A stretch of DNA of 64,000 nucleotides from Paraglaciecola marina (GTDB taxonomy: Bacteria; Pseudomonadota; Gammaproteobacteria; Enterobacterales; Alteromonadaceae), in the NCBI RefSeq assembly GCF_004360155.1, contig NZ_ML178720.1, positions 153,078-217,077 of the forward strand, in the 5' to 3' direction. Shown here piece by piece: positions 18,502-28,424 of the stretch. Below the pieces are notes generated by a model. It made no database searches and was not told the DNA's origin. It saw only the letters and a program-made list of their open reading frames with translations. The number at the start of each line of letters is the position of its first letter. The first letter of the stretch is position 1. Both the position numbers and the translations under genes were made by a program.

Positions 18502-20238
18502 ATGACAACCCCATCTGAAATAACATTTAGAGATTTAAACCTACCCGAAGAATTACTGCAAGCACTGGAAAAAGTCGGCTATGAAAAACCTACACCTATC
18601 CAAGCCGAAAGTATTCCAATTATATTAGACGGCCATGACCTTTTAGGTACTGCCCAAACTGGTACCGGTAAAACTGCAGCCTTTGCTTTACCCATGCTGG
18701 CAAATGTTGATGCAAACGACAAGAATACTCAATTGTTGGTACTAGCACCAACACGTGAATTGGCGATTCAAGTTGCAGAAGCGTTCCAAGTTTATGCGAG
18801 CTTTTCTAAGAAAATTAACGTGTTACCTATTTACGGTGGTTCTTCTTATGACAACCAAATCCGTCAACTAAGACGTGGAGCCCAAGTTGTTGTTGGTACA
18901 CCAGGACGTGTCATTGACCACATTAAGAAAGGTACGCTTAAACTTGATAATTTGAAATTCTTAGTACTAGATGAAGCCGACGAAATGTTACGCATGGGCT
19001 TTATTGACGACGTAGAATGGATTTTGAGCCATGCGCCAGAACAACGTCAAACTGCTTTATTCTCAGCGACTATGCCTGACGCTATTCGTAAAATAACTAA
19101 ACGTTACTTAAACGATCCTAAACAAGTAAAAATTGCAGCTAAAGCCGCAACAGCAAGCACTATTCGTCAACGCTATTGTCAAGTAGCGGGCCATCATAAA
19201 ATGGAAGCCCTTACGCGTATAATGGAAGTTGAAAGCTTTGACGCAGCAATAATCTTTGTGCGTACTAAAACGGCAACTATGGAATTAGCTGAAAAGTTAT
19301 CAGCTAGAGGCTATGCCGTTGAACCACTAAACGGTGATATTCCACAAAACTCTCGTGAAAGAACAGTTGATCGTTTGAAGAAAGGCAAAATCGACATTTT
19401 AGTTGCAACCGATGTTGTAGCCCGTGGATTAGATGTTGAGCGTGTAAGTCATGTAATCAACTATGACGTACCTTACGATACTGAGTCTTATGTTCACCGT
19501 ATCGGTCGTACTGGTCGTGCTGGTCGTCAAGGTGATGCAATATTGTTTATCTCTCATCGTGAAAAACGTATGTTATTTTCAATTGAGAGAGCAACCAAGC
19601 AATCAATTGATGCGATGACAATCCCATCTATTTCACAGTTAAACGAAACTCGTTTATCTCGCTTTAAAAGCAGTGTAATTGAAGCTATGAGTGATTCATC
19701 AATTGAAACATTAATTCCAATTGTTGAGTCAATTCAAGAGCAAACAGAAGCAGCTCCAGAAGTAATTATGGCGGCCCTTGCGAAAATAGCTCAAGGTGAC
19801 GAGCCACTTATTCTTAAAGAAAGTGACCGTCCTGATTTGAATGCACGCCCACCTAGAAATGACCGCAATGACAGAAACGATCGTGGTGGTCGTAATGAGC
19901 GTGGCGGCCGTGGCGGAGAGCGTCCACCAAGACGTGAACGTAAATCTGGTCCACCTAGTGAAGGTATGCAACGTTATCGTATCGATGTAGGTCATACCCA
20001 TGGTGTTAAGCCTGGCAACATTGTTGGTGCCATTGCAAATGAAGCCAACATTAGCAGTAAAAATATTGGTTCTATCGAGATTTATGATAATTTCAGCACA
20101 GTAGATTTACCTAAAAACATGCCTAAAAATACTCAAGACGTATTGCAAAAAACCCGTGTTGCTGGCCGCAGCCTTGGTATGCGTGAATGGTCAGATCAAC
20201 CACCTAAGAAACGTGGTAATCCAGCTAACCGAGATTAA
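18502..20238 (+). CDS. deaD: DEAD-box ATP-dependent RNA helicase DeaD/CsdA
   Basis: 578 residues from the ATG chosen here (MTTPSEITF); an in-frame ATG 33 bp upstream adds 11 unusual residues and is less likely. Helicase motifs are complete: Q motif, AQTGTGKT, PTRELA, DEAD, SAT, then HRIGRTGRAGR. The C-terminal third holds the DbpA-type RNA-binding domain (MQRYRIDVGHTHGVKPGNIV), preceded by an Arg/Gly/Asp-rich disordered linker with RGG-like repeats. This is the layout of CsdA, which remodels structured RNA in ribosome assembly and cold adaptation, consistent with the long leader. Confidence 0.93.
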   Translation: MTTPSEITFRDLNLPEELLQALEKVGYEKPTPIQAESIPIILDGHDLLGTAQTGTGKTAAFALPMLANVDANDKNTQLLVLAPTRELAIQVAEAFQVYASFSKKINVLPIYGGSSYDNQIRQLRRGAQVVVGTPGRVIDHIKKGTLKLDNLKFLVLDEADEMLRMGFIDDVEWILSHAPEQRQTALFSATMPDAIRKITKRYLNDPKQVKIAAKAATASTIRQRYCQVAGHHKMEALTRIMEVESFDAAIIFVRTKTATMELAEKLSARGYAVEPLNGDIPQNSRERTVDRLKKGKIDILVATDVVARGLDVERVSHVINYDVPYDTESYVHRIGRTGRAGRQGDAILFISHREKRMLFSIERATKQSIDAMTIPSISQLNETRLSRFKSSVIEAMSDSSIETLIPIVESIQEQTEAAPEVIMAALAKIAQGDEPLILKESDRPDLNARPPRNDRNDRNDRGGRNERGGRGGERPPRRERKSGPPSEGMQRYRIDVGHTHGVKPGNIVGAIANEANISSKNIGSIEIYDNFSTVDLPKNMPKNTQDVLQKTRVAGRSLGMREWSDQPPKKRGNPANRD

Positions 20239-20252
20239 TCACTACACCTACT

Positions 20253-20279
20253 AAAAAAGGGCTTATTAGCCCTTTTTTT
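20253..20279 (+). terminator. Intrinsic terminator after deaD
   Basis: AAAAAAGGGC-ttatta-GCCC followed by seven T, a textbook rho-independent terminator 15 bp after the stop. Confidence 0.9.
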
Positions 20280-20403
20280 ATTTCAACACACTTATAAAAA
20301 ACAAAAACTAATAACCTAATGGAATATTAATTCCAATTAAATTGGTTTGCACTTTAAGGCATTCAAGGCAAACTAATCGGCAGAATGTCACGAGTGCTCA
20401 GAT

Positions 20404-21786
20404 ATGAAATATTTCCCCATCTTTTTAGATACCCAAGATTTAACCTGTTTGGTAGTAGGCGCTGGTGAAGTAGCCGCTCGTAAAATTGAGTTGTTACTTA
20501 AAACTTCAGCAAAAATTACTGTAGTTGCCCCATGGGTATGTGACACAGTAAAGCGATATGCAACAGAGGGAAAAGTCCACTTAATCGAGCGTGTTTTTGT
20601 ATCCGATGATCTTAACGACAAACAAATAGTGTTTGTTGCTACTGACGATAGCCGAATAAACAAAGGCATTCATGATGAAGCTCGAGCCCTAAAAATTCTT
20701 GTCAACGTGGTAGATAACACCCCACTGTGTCAATTCATAACGCCATCTATCGTTGATCGTTCTCCTATTATCATCGCCATGAGTAGTGGCGGTGTAGCTC
20801 CTGTTTTATTGCGCTACATGCGGCAAAAGCTCGAATCATTAATTCCACAAAAAATTAGTTTATTAGGCCAATTCTCAGAGAAGTTTAGAGAGTTAGTAAA
20901 ACAAAAGCTAAAAACAGTTACTGAACGTCGTTATTTTTGGGAAGACGTACTAGATGGCGATATTGCCGAAAATGTCATGCAGGGCAATAACCAAATCGCA
21001 GATCAAAAATTTTTAGAAAAATTAAATGGTGATGATGCAAGCCAAACTCAAGGTGAAGTGTACTTAGTTGGAGCTGGGCCAGGAGACCCTGATTTACTGA
21101 CATTTAGGGCGCTACGTTTAATGCAGAAAGCTGATATTGTAGTTTATGACAGGCTGGTATCGCCTGAAGTATTAGAGTTAGTTAGGCGCGATGCAGAAAA
21201 AATTTATGTGGGTAAAGCCAAAAGCAAACATTCGGTACCTCAGGATGAAATTAATGAACTGTTAGCCAAACAAGCTTTGGCTGGTAATCGTGTGGTTAGA
21301 CTCAAAGGAGGCGACCCATTTATATTTGGCAGAGGAGGAGAAGAGCTCGAAACCCTTATAGAGCACGGAGTGAGCTTTCAGGTTGTACCTGGAATTACCG
21401 CTGCTAATGGAGCTGCGAGTTATGCCGGTATACCACTTACACATAGAGATCATGCTAAATCAGTCGTGTTTGCTACTGGCCACTTGCGAGACAACAGCAT
21501 AAACCTGAACTGGCAAGGGTTAGCCCAACCTGACCAAACCATAGTATTTTATATGGGCTTAACGGGTTTACCGATAATTTGTGAGCAACTAGTTAAACAC
21601 GGAATGCCAGCTAACACGCCTATTGCTATGGTGCAATCTGCGACTACAGAACAACACAAAGTGGTAACAGGTACATTCGAGACTATTCAAGAAATAGCAA
21701 CCAAAGCGAATATACAACCACCCGCTTTAATTATTGTGGGCTCGGTCGTTAGTCTGCATGAGAAATTAAACTGGTTTAAACCGTAA
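20404..21786 (+). CDS. cysG: Siroheme synthase CysG
   Basis: 460 residues, the trifunctional form. The N-terminal 150 residues are the precorrin-2 dehydrogenase/ferrochelatase module with a Rossmann loop (LVVGAGEVAARKIELLL); the C-terminal part is uroporphyrinogen-III methyltransferase, with VYLVGAGPGDPDLLTFRAL and the VVRLKGGDPFIFGRGGEE block. Together they make siroheme from uroporphyrinogen III for sulfite and nitrite reductases. No sulfite reductase gene is adjacent. A strong inverted repeat follows the stop. Confidence 0.95.
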   Translation: MKYFPIFLDTQDLTCLVVGAGEVAARKIELLLKTSAKITVVAPWVCDTVKRYATEGKVHLIERVFVSDDLNDKQIVFVATDDSRINKGIHDEARALKILVNVVDNTPLCQFITPSIVDRSPIIIAMSSGGVAPVLLRYMRQKLESLIPQKISLLGQFSEKFRELVKQKLKTVTERRYFWEDVLDGDIAENVMQGNNQIADQKFLEKLNGDDASQTQGEVYLVGAGPGDPDLLTFRALRLMQKADIVVYDRLVSPEVLELVRRDAEKIYVGKAKSKHSVPQDEINELLAKQALAGNRVVRLKGGDPFIFGRGGEELETLIEHGVSFQVVPGITAANGAASYAGIPLTHRDHAKSVVFATGHLRDNSINLNWQGLAQPDQTIVFYMGLTGLPIICEQLVKHGMPANTPIAMVQSATTEQHKVVTGTFETIQEIATKANIQPPALIIVGSVVSLHEKLNWFKP

Positions 21787-21804
21787 ATTTCTATCTAACT
21801 TACC

Positions 21805-21848
21805 ATTATCGGAGTTGCCACTGGAAACTGTTAGGTAACTCCGATAAT
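21805..21848 (+). terminator. 15-bp hairpin after cysG
   Basis: Arms ATTATCGGAGTTGCC and GGTAACTCCGATAAT pair completely with one G-U, around a 14-base loop. There is no clear T run, so it may be a stabiliser or processing site rather than a classic terminator. The segment GGCAACTCC at 21943-21951 is a perfect alternative partner for the left arm. Confidence 0.55.
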
Positions 21849-22080
21849 AAAGCCCCCGGATAAGATATAAAAACAAGCCTTCTAAACGTGGCAATCTGCG
21901 ACTAATTACTAGATGAAAACTAACTTTTTCTATTTTTTAGGTGGCAACTCCCCTTGTAAACTTATGGGCCGTTGATTTTCGGCTTTCATTTGAGCCAAAA
22001 AATTTCACCTTTAAACACATTTTAAGTTTTTGTCGCTAAATAACTAGGTTAACCTAAGGGGGCAATGGACAAAGCCAATA

Positions 22081-22142
22081 TTTTAATGAAACTAATTGAA
22101 GCAACTTAGTTACGCACACAAGCTAGTGTGGTTTCATTAAAA
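22081..22142 (+). promoter_or_regulatory. Structured element in the leader of the diguanylate cyclase gene
   Basis: TTTTAATGAAAC pairs exactly with GTTTCATTAAAA 38 bases later, and inside it CACAC pairs with GTGTG directly against the outer helix. A further small hairpin (AAGGGT-aaa-ACCTT) lies between this and the gene start about 100 bp downstream. I do not recognise a known riboswitch class. The region from the cysG stop to the cyclase start (about 450 bp) holds no convincing coding frame. Confidence 0.4.
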
Positions 22143-22241
22143 GTAGATTAAAAAGCAAGGGCGCGAAAACAGCCAAGTAAAAGGGTAAAAACCTTATAAA
22201 ATCTGCCAAGAGATCATAAACGTGAGCAAAAAGGCCTCGAT

Positions 22242-23390
22242 GTGAGTATTCCAATTCCAGTAGTTAACCCTACTAAATCCATGACGCTCACCTATGTGGT
22301 GTCCTTATCGATTATCGCGCTGTTATCTATACTAGTGCATTTTATGTTAGATAAAATTATTCACGAACAAAAAGACTCAGCCACCATAGTGAATATAAGT
22401 GGCCAGCAGCGTATGCTTTCACAACGAGTCAGTCTATTTACAATGGAATATCTAGCTGCAAGCCACTTAGATAGTAAGCAAGAAGCGCAAAAATCACTGA
22501 TTAAACTCAATAATAACCACGACTTATTAACCACTCAATACCTTATTTCAGATGAAATACGTGACCTTTATTTTTCTCCACCACATAATATAGATGCCCA
22601 AGTAATTGAATTTACAAAACTCATTAACCAAGCTCTGGAAATAGACCAAGGAACAATTGAAGGCAAACTACCTGATGTAAGTTTAAAATTTTTTGAAATG
22701 GCAAAAGCGCCATTATTAGAAAGTCTCGATTACCTAGTTCAGAAATATGAAGACGAAAGTATCACAAAAGTAAATAAATTAAGACTAGCCCAACAAATCG
22801 TGTCATTTATTATATTACTGACCATTTTACTCGAAGCCCTGTTTATATTCAGGCCTATGGTCAATAAAGTTAAAACCTTCTCTAACAACCTACAAAGGGA
22901 AGCGAATTACGACCATTTAACTGGCTTACTCAATCGCCGTTCTTTCTCCATTTTAATAGATAAAGCACTGGCATTAAGTAAACGGCATAAGTATGAGTTG
23001 GGAGTTTTAAGCTTCGATATAGATCATTTTAAATCAATCAACGACACCTATGGTCATGATGTGGGCGATAAAGTAATTCAACATGTGAGTAACATCCTAA
23101 AAAGTAACACTAGAGCTTCAGACTGCGCGGCTAGATTTGGTGGCGAAGAGTTTGTAATTTTGTTACCACAAACAAAGCAACAAGACTGTTTATTTCTGGC
23201 CAACAAGATACGAGAAATCATTGAAAAGACCCCTTTAACACTAAATGGCCTAATCATTGAAGTTACTGCAAGTGCCGGAGTAAGCGGTTATAAGAAAGAT
23301 GATTCAAACGCAGACGATATACTAAAACGAGCCGATGAAGGCATGTATCAAGCTAAAAACGCTGGCAGAAATCAGGTTTTTTATGGCTAG
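22242..23390 (+). CDS. Membrane diguanylate cyclase with PilJ-like sensor
   Basis: 382 residues with GTG start (AAGG about 6 nt upstream). A first membrane span (residues 14-36) leads to a periplasmic domain resembling the type IV pili methyl-accepting/NarX-like N-terminal sensor: VNISGQQRMLSQRVSLFTMEYL. A second span (about 185-205) precedes the GGDEF domain. The active site is GGEEF, and an RASD inhibitory site stands five residues before it, so the enzyme should make c-di-GMP and be feedback-inhibited. No partner gene is adjacent. Confidence 0.88.
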   Translation: MSIPIPVVNPTKSMTLTYVVSLSIIALLSILVHFMLDKIIHEQKDSATIVNISGQQRMLSQRVSLFTMEYLAASHLDSKQEAQKSLIKLNNNHDLLTTQYLISDEIRDLYFSPPHNIDAQVIEFTKLINQALEIDQGTIEGKLPDVSLKFFEMAKAPLLESLDYLVQKYEDESITKVNKLRLAQQIVSFIILLTILLEALFIFRPMVNKVKTFSNNLQREANYDHLTGLLNRRSFSILIDKALALSKRHKYELGVLSFDIDHFKSINDTYGHDVGDKVIQHVSNILKSNTRASDCAARFGGEEFVILLPQTKQQDCLFLANKIREIIEKTPLTLNGLIIEVTASAGVSGYKKDDSNADDILKRADEGMYQAKNAGRNQVFYG

Positions 23391-23466
23391 TATTCAACTC
23401 CTCCGCTTTCCACCAAAAGCGATATAAGCTAAAGAAATTAATGCATATGTATACCCAAGACAAAAA

Positions 23467-23850
23467 TGGCAGTTCTGAATTGATCGCGGTGGTAAATTTA
23501 CTGATATTGTTGCCCGCAATTCAGTTGCCCAATTACAAACCAAAAAGTTTTGGTCCGAGAACCCCGAGGCTTATTTAGATGCCGCAGTATTTGATATTAA
23601 ATCCATTTTAGAAGTACCACAGTCAGCTCCTGTACCTGACGATCTCATCGATAAAATTAAAATGGGCGCTATTGTTGCCACAGACGCTTTACTTGACCTC
23701 AAAGGTGAGCTTGTTAACTAAAGGCTTTCAAGATGCCTTATAAATTCGATACCAAGCTCGTCCAGATACGTTTGCATTTAAAATTGTTAAGTCCGATATA
23801 CACTATCCTTAGATGATAGAGCTCGAAGAGCGAATTATAGCTAACACACA
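23467..23850 (+). pseudogene. Decayed 5-oxoprolinase/hydantoinase A N-terminal fragment
   Basis: Translating piecewise gives WQF-stop-IDRGGKFTDIVAR, then ENPEAYLDAAVFDI...IDKIKMGAIVATDALLDLKGE, a frameshift at about 23717, then TKGFQDAL-stop-IRYQARPDTFAFKIV and IELEERI. This is the N-terminus of the HyuA/5-oxoprolinase family (RGGTFTD, MGTTVATNALLERKGE, TKGF.D.L.I.YQ.RP in intact members). At least three stops and one frame change, and no continuation into the catalytic ATPase part, show a dead gene remnant lying between the cyclase and the efflux genes. Confidence 0.8.
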
Positions 23851-24011
23851 AGTCAGACTAATATCGAAAATAAAAATGCTCTAAGCTTTATTTTTGAATT
23901 ATTTAAACAATAAATCGTCTAATATTCACACATTTTTACAAATCGAACTTACCTCAAATTCAATCCTAAGTTATTATAAGTTAATAATAAAAAGCAAAAT
24001 GGTTGTTTTTA

Positions 24012-25160
24012 ATGAGAAATAAATGGTTCAAAAGGATATTACCCATAATAGTAGTCATAGTCGGTTACGGTGGTATGGGAGTCATCAGAGCTTCCGGTGA
24101 TAATGACGAAGAAAAGGAGCCTGTTGATACACGCCCTACCGTTAAAATAGAAACTGCCATCGCTGAAGATTATCAAGTCAAGATCACTAGCTATGGTGAA
24201 GTCACCCCCCTTGAAAGTACAATGATTTCAGCTCAAGTTTCAGGTGAGGTCATAAGTTGGCATCCTAACTTTGTGCCCGGCGGTTTAGTATTAAGTGGCA
24301 GCGTTCTTTTCAGTATAGAAAAAGACACCTATGAGGCTGCGTTATTGCAAGCAGAATCTGATTTAACACTCGCAGAAGCAAACCTAATAGAAGAACAAGC
24401 CCGTGCAGATGTGGCCAAACAAGAAGCAAAAGGAACCCAGGTTTCCGATCTATATTTAAGAAAGCCACAACTTTTAAGCGCCGAAGCATCCGTAAAATCT
24501 GCGAAAGCTCGACTTAAAATTGCCCAACGAGACCTAGAAAACTGCGAAATTAAAGCTCCTTATGATGCCTTAGTCATCACTCGCACTTTAGGCAGTGGTC
24601 AATATGTCAATCAAGGGGCTCAAGTAGGAGAACTCTACAATATTGAAACTGCGGAGATATCTTTTCCAATCGCAGGCTTTGACCGAGAATTTTTACCCTC
24701 AAATTTAGCACATAAAAAAGCATGGGTTAGTACCAAAGGGCATTCGAGTATTACTCGTGAAGGCACACTTGATAGGGATTTAGGCATAATTGATCAACAA
24801 ACTAGAATGAGCCAACTAGTGATTAGAGTAGAAGATCCATATAGCTTAAAATCATCTGAGCCTCCTTTAAAATTTGGTAGTTATGTAGAAGTTAATTTTG
24901 CAGGTAAAACACTTAGCCAAGTATACAAATTACCTCAAAAGTTAGTAAATAACCGTATCATTTGGGTGCTTGATGAAGAGCAGCAAATGCAGCCTAAAAA
25001 AGTAGAAGTCGTTCGAGAAGAGGGCGAGTATTTACTGATCGGTCAAGGTTTGAAAAATAAAGACAAATTAGTGATGACGTTACCTGAATATCCGCAAAAG
25101 GGTATGAAAGTCAAAATTGCTGAGCCTAAAAAAGAACTCGCTGCACAGCAATCATTATAA
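24012..25160 (+). CDS. RND efflux periplasmic adaptor
   Basis: 382 residues from the ATG (MRNKWFKRIL); a TTG three codons upstream is possible but less likely. A membrane span or uncleaved signal (residues 5-24) is followed by the lipoyl/hairpin architecture of the AcrA/HlyD-type membrane fusion family: the biotinyl-lipoyl half (SAQVSGEVISW), an alpha hairpin with many Ala/Glu (LLQAESDLTLAEANLIEEQARADVAKQEA), second lipoyl half (ENCEIKAPYDALV) and beta-barrel. It sits 10 bp before the transporter gene. Without an outer-membrane gene here, TolC at 11.6 kb is the likely partner. Confidence 0.88.
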   Translation: MRNKWFKRILPIIVVIVGYGGMGVIRASGDNDEEKEPVDTRPTVKIETAIAEDYQVKITSYGEVTPLESTMISAQVSGEVISWHPNFVPGGLVLSGSVLFSIEKDTYEAALLQAESDLTLAEANLIEEQARADVAKQEAKGTQVSDLYLRKPQLLSAEASVKSAKARLKIAQRDLENCEIKAPYDALVITRTLGSGQYVNQGAQVGELYNIETAEISFPIAGFDREFLPSNLAHKKAWVSTKGHSSITREGTLDRDLGIIDQQTRMSQLVIRVEDPYSLKSSEPPLKFGSYVEVNFAGKTLSQVYKLPQKLVNNRIIWVLDEEQQMQPKKVEVVREEGEYLLIGQGLKNKDKLVMTLPEYPQKGMKVKIAEPKKELAAQQSL

Positions 25161-25170
25161 GGGTTGAGTC

Positions 25171-28100
25171 ATGTCTTCAGATCAACAAGATAATTCAGAA
25201 GTAACGCAAACACTGATAGAGCCAAAACAAACAGGCTTAATAGCCTACTTTGCTAATAATTCGGTGGCTGCAAATCTCATGATGGTTTTTATCATTGTCA
25301 TGGGTCTATTTAGTTATTTCACCATTCAAAAACAAATGTTTCCAAACATTGAAATTAACTATATCAATATAAGTGCAGTATACCGTGGCGCTTCGCCCCA
25401 AGAAATAGAGCAAAGTATTCTCATTAAAATTGAAGAAGCTATAAAAGATATTACTGAAATTAAAAAGGCCACATCTCGTGCACTCAGAGGTAATGGTCAA
25501 ATAACATTAGAAATCCAAAAAGATAAAGAGCTCACAGAAGTATTAGACAAGGTAAAAGCTAGGGTCGACAGTATAGCCACTTTTCCGGGAGAAATGGAGC
25601 CTCCCAATATATCCCAAATTGAATTTAAACAAGACGTAGTAGAAATGGCATTAGTAGGCGATATTCCTATTAAAGAATTAAAACCAGTAGCCAAACAAAT
25701 TGAAGACGAGCTATTACAACTAAATAACGTATCTTTAGTGGAGCTAGAATCGCCAGACGACGAAATTGCAATAGAAATTAATCCCCAAACTTTACGTAAA
25801 TACAACCTAACGATTGACAATGTTTCTCAAGCTATCAGAAGCTACTCGGCTAATATTTCAGCCGGTCAACTACGGACTGATTCAGGCATCATAGCCGTTC
25901 GCGTTGAAAACCAGTTATACGATGGTCATGAATTTAGAAGTATTCCAGTAAAAATTGGCGCTAATGGTGCAAAGGTATTACTTGAAGACGTAGCTGACAT
26001 CAAAGACGGCTTTGTTGAAGGTGAGCGGTATTTTAAATACTCAGGGCAAAATGGTATCTACTTATCAGTAAAAGCAACAAAAGATCAAAACACAGTTGCT
26101 GTAGCAAAGTCGGTCAAAGCATATATAGAAGAGCGAAATAAAACCTTACCTCAAGGGATTGAGATAAAAACACTGGTTGATTTTACATATTATTTGAATG
26201 CTCGCCTGGACATGATGCTCAAAAACCTACTTCAAGGTTCCATATTAGTGGCTTTGATGCTAACAATATTTTTGCGATTTAGGCTGGCATTTTGGGTCAT
26301 GGTTGGCTTACCTATATGCTTTTTAGGTGCCATGATGATGATGCCCCTATTTGGTATTACCATTAATATCATGTCACTGTTTGCCTTCATCATGGTACTT
26401 GGGATAGTTGTTGATGACGCCATAGTCATAGGAGAAAGCGCTTACTCCGAAATAGAACAAAAAGGGGGGGGAGTAGAAAGTGTAGTGCGCGGCGCTAAGC
26501 GTGTTGCAACACCTGCCACCTTTGGAGTATTAACAACAATCGCAATTTTTGCACCTTCGTTATTTTCATCTGGCCCAGAAAGTGCGTTTTTTATAAACAT
26601 CTCTACAGTAGTTATTTTGTGCCTAATATTTAGTTTAATTGAATCTAAGTGGATCTTGCCGGCGCATTTAGCCCACATGAAATTTACCCCCATAAAAGAG
26701 CACAGCTGGCGTGATAAATTTAACAAACGCTTTTTCGGATTTATAAACGGACCATATAAAACATTTATAAGGCTATGTATTCAATGGCGCTGGCTTGCAT
26801 TTTCAATGTTCTTTGCAATATTGTTATTGACGATAGGGTTGATTCAAGGTGATTACGTTAGAGTCGTGCCCTCTCCTAAAGTCCCCCATGACTTTCCATC
26901 TATTACCATTGAAATGAATGAAAACGTTTCGGATTTAACTACCATCGAGGCCTTACAAACCATAGAGTCAACACTTCTAGCAGTAGATTCTAAAATCAAA
27001 GATGACTACGGCAGTCCTATGATTAGAGACATTATGGTATTTAATCAAGAGCGCACTAAAGGTCGTATGATTATTGCATTGGTAGCTGAGGATGAACGCC
27101 ATTTTAATGCATTTGAATTAGCAAGAAGATGGCGTGAGGCGATGCCAGTCATCCCAGGATTGAAGTCAATCTCTATCCAAGACGATATTCTTGGTGGTGG
27201 CAACAACAACGGTGAATTCGGGTACATGTTATTTGGTGCAGATATAGAAGTACTAAATGCTGCAGGTCTAGAGTTTATTGCAATGTTGCAACAGCAAAAG
27301 GGCCTATTCGACATTAGCTCTAGTATAGATCCTGCAACTAAAGAGATTCAAATTGATTTACTGCCTGTGGGCTATGACCTAGGTTTGAGTCTTGCGAGCG
27401 TAGCTACTCAGGTTGGGGCAAGCTTTTTCGGTGGTGAAGCCCAAAGAGTCATCAGAGGAGACGAAGAAGTCAGAGTAATGGTGCGTTATCCTTTGCTCAC
27501 TAGAGAGCGGTTCGCTGATCTAAAATATACAGTCATTACTACACCAAAAGGACGCGAAGTGATGTTAGGGGATGTCGCAACACTTAGCGAAACGTCCGGT
27601 ATTAACTATATTCGCCGAGAAGGTGGTTACAGAACGGTTTATATATACGGCTCTATCGATGAAGAGCTAGTTGAACCAAATGAAGTAATAGCCGAAGTAG
27701 ACGAGCAACTATTACCACAGCTAAAATCTAATTACCCCGGAGTTAAATCTGAATTAGGCGGTAGCATAGAAGAACAACAAGCCCAAGAAAGCCAGCAGAT
27801 GACATTCTTCATTGCTGGTTTGCTAATGATTTATATACTATTAGCAATCCCTTTAAAAAGTTATGGGCAGCCATTAATAATTATGTCTGTGATCCCCTTT
27901 AGTCTGACAGGTGCTGTATGGGGTCACTATTTCTTTGGGGTCGACTTAAGCCTTATGTCTCTATTTGGCATTATTGCTGCTTCGGGTGTTGTCATTAACG
28001 ATAGCTTAGTTATGACAGACTTCGTCAACAAAAGACGCAAACAAGGCTATGCCATAAAAGATGCGGTAACAGAAGCGGGATGTGCACGTTTTCGAGCAAT

Positions 28101-28362
28101 TACTCTCACCTCTATTACGACCTTCGCTGGTGTTTTACCCATAATGTTTGAGACCAGTTCACAGGCAAAATTTGTGGTACCTATGGCTATTTCCCTAGGT
28201 TTTGCAGTGTTATATGCAACACTAGTTACCTTAGTATTAGTACCCTGTTTGTATATGATTTTGGTGGACATCAAAAATTGTTTCAGCTGGATAGGCCGCA
28301 AACTTAGCGGTAAAGATAGAAAAATAGCAAGAGCTGAGCAATCCGCTTCCCTTAACTCATAA
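25171..28362 (+). CDS. RND efflux transporter permease
   Basis: 1063 residues, full length for a resistance-nodulation-division pump: twelve membrane spans with two large periplasmic domains, after TM1 (NSVAANLMMVFIIVMGLFSYF) and TM7. The proton-relay acidic pair is in TM4 (MVLGIVVDDAIVIGES). The periplasmic porter sequences (YRGASPQEIEQSILIKIEE) place it in the hydrophobe/amphiphile efflux (HAE) group rather than heavy-metal pumps. Substrate unknown. The gene forms an operon with the adaptor and is closed by a strong terminator. Confidence 0.92.
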   Translation: MSSDQQDNSEVTQTLIEPKQTGLIAYFANNSVAANLMMVFIIVMGLFSYFTIQKQMFPNIEINYINISAVYRGASPQEIEQSILIKIEEAIKDITEIKKATSRALRGNGQITLEIQKDKELTEVLDKVKARVDSIATFPGEMEPPNISQIEFKQDVVEMALVGDIPIKELKPVAKQIEDELLQLNNVSLVELESPDDEIAIEINPQTLRKYNLTIDNVSQAIRSYSANISAGQLRTDSGIIAVRVENQLYDGHEFRSIPVKIGANGAKVLLEDVADIKDGFVEGERYFKYSGQNGIYLSVKATKDQNTVAVAKSVKAYIEERNKTLPQGIEIKTLVDFTYYLNARLDMMLKNLLQGSILVALMLTIFLRFRLAFWVMVGLPICFLGAMMMMPLFGITINIMSLFAFIMVLGIVVDDAIVIGESAYSEIEQKGGGVESVVRGAKRVATPATFGVLTTIAIFAPSLFSSGPESAFFINISTVVILCLIFSLIESKWILPAHLAHMKFTPIKEHSWRDKFNKRFFGFINGPYKTFIRLCIQWRWLAFSMFFAILLLTIGLIQGDYVRVVPSPKVPHDFPSITIEMNENVSDLTTIEALQTIESTLLAVDSKIKDDYGSPMIRDIMVFNQERTKGRMIIALVAEDERHFNAFELARRWREAMPVIPGLKSISIQDDILGGGNNNGEFGYMLFGADIEVLNAAGLEFIAMLQQQKGLFDISSSIDPATKEIQIDLLPVGYDLGLSLASVATQVGASFFGGEAQRVIRGDEEVRVMVRYPLLTRERFADLKYTVITTPKGREVMLGDVATLSETSGINYIRREGGYRTVYIYGSIDEELVEPNEVIAEVDEQLLPQLKSNYPGVKSELGGSIEEQQAQESQQMTFFIAGLLMIYILLAIPLKSYGQPLIIMSVIPFSLTGAVWGHYFFGVDLSLMSLFGIIAASGVVINDSLVMTDFVNKRRKQGYAIKDAVTEAGCARFRAITLTSITTFAGVLPIMFETSSQAKFVVPMAISLGFAVLYATLVTLVLVPCLYMILVDIKNCFSWIGRKLSGKDRKIARAEQSASLNS

Positions 28363-28381
28363 ACATAAACTTATACTTATT

Positions 28382-28406
28382 AAAAAGCGCCAATTCGGCG
28401 CTTTTT
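28382..28406 (+). terminator. Intrinsic terminator after RND operon
   Basis: AAAAAGCGCC-aattc-GGCGCTTTTT, 20 bp after the stop; symmetric A/T flanks mean it can also serve the convergent acyltransferase gene. Confidence 0.9.
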
Positions 28407-28424
28407 ATTTAAACTTAAATCGAT

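Noticed and set aside
22143-22241. Resemblance of the cyclase leader to a c-di-GMP (GEMM) riboswitch
   Set aside because: The GEMM consensus pieces are not present in order; kept only as an unclassified structured leader.
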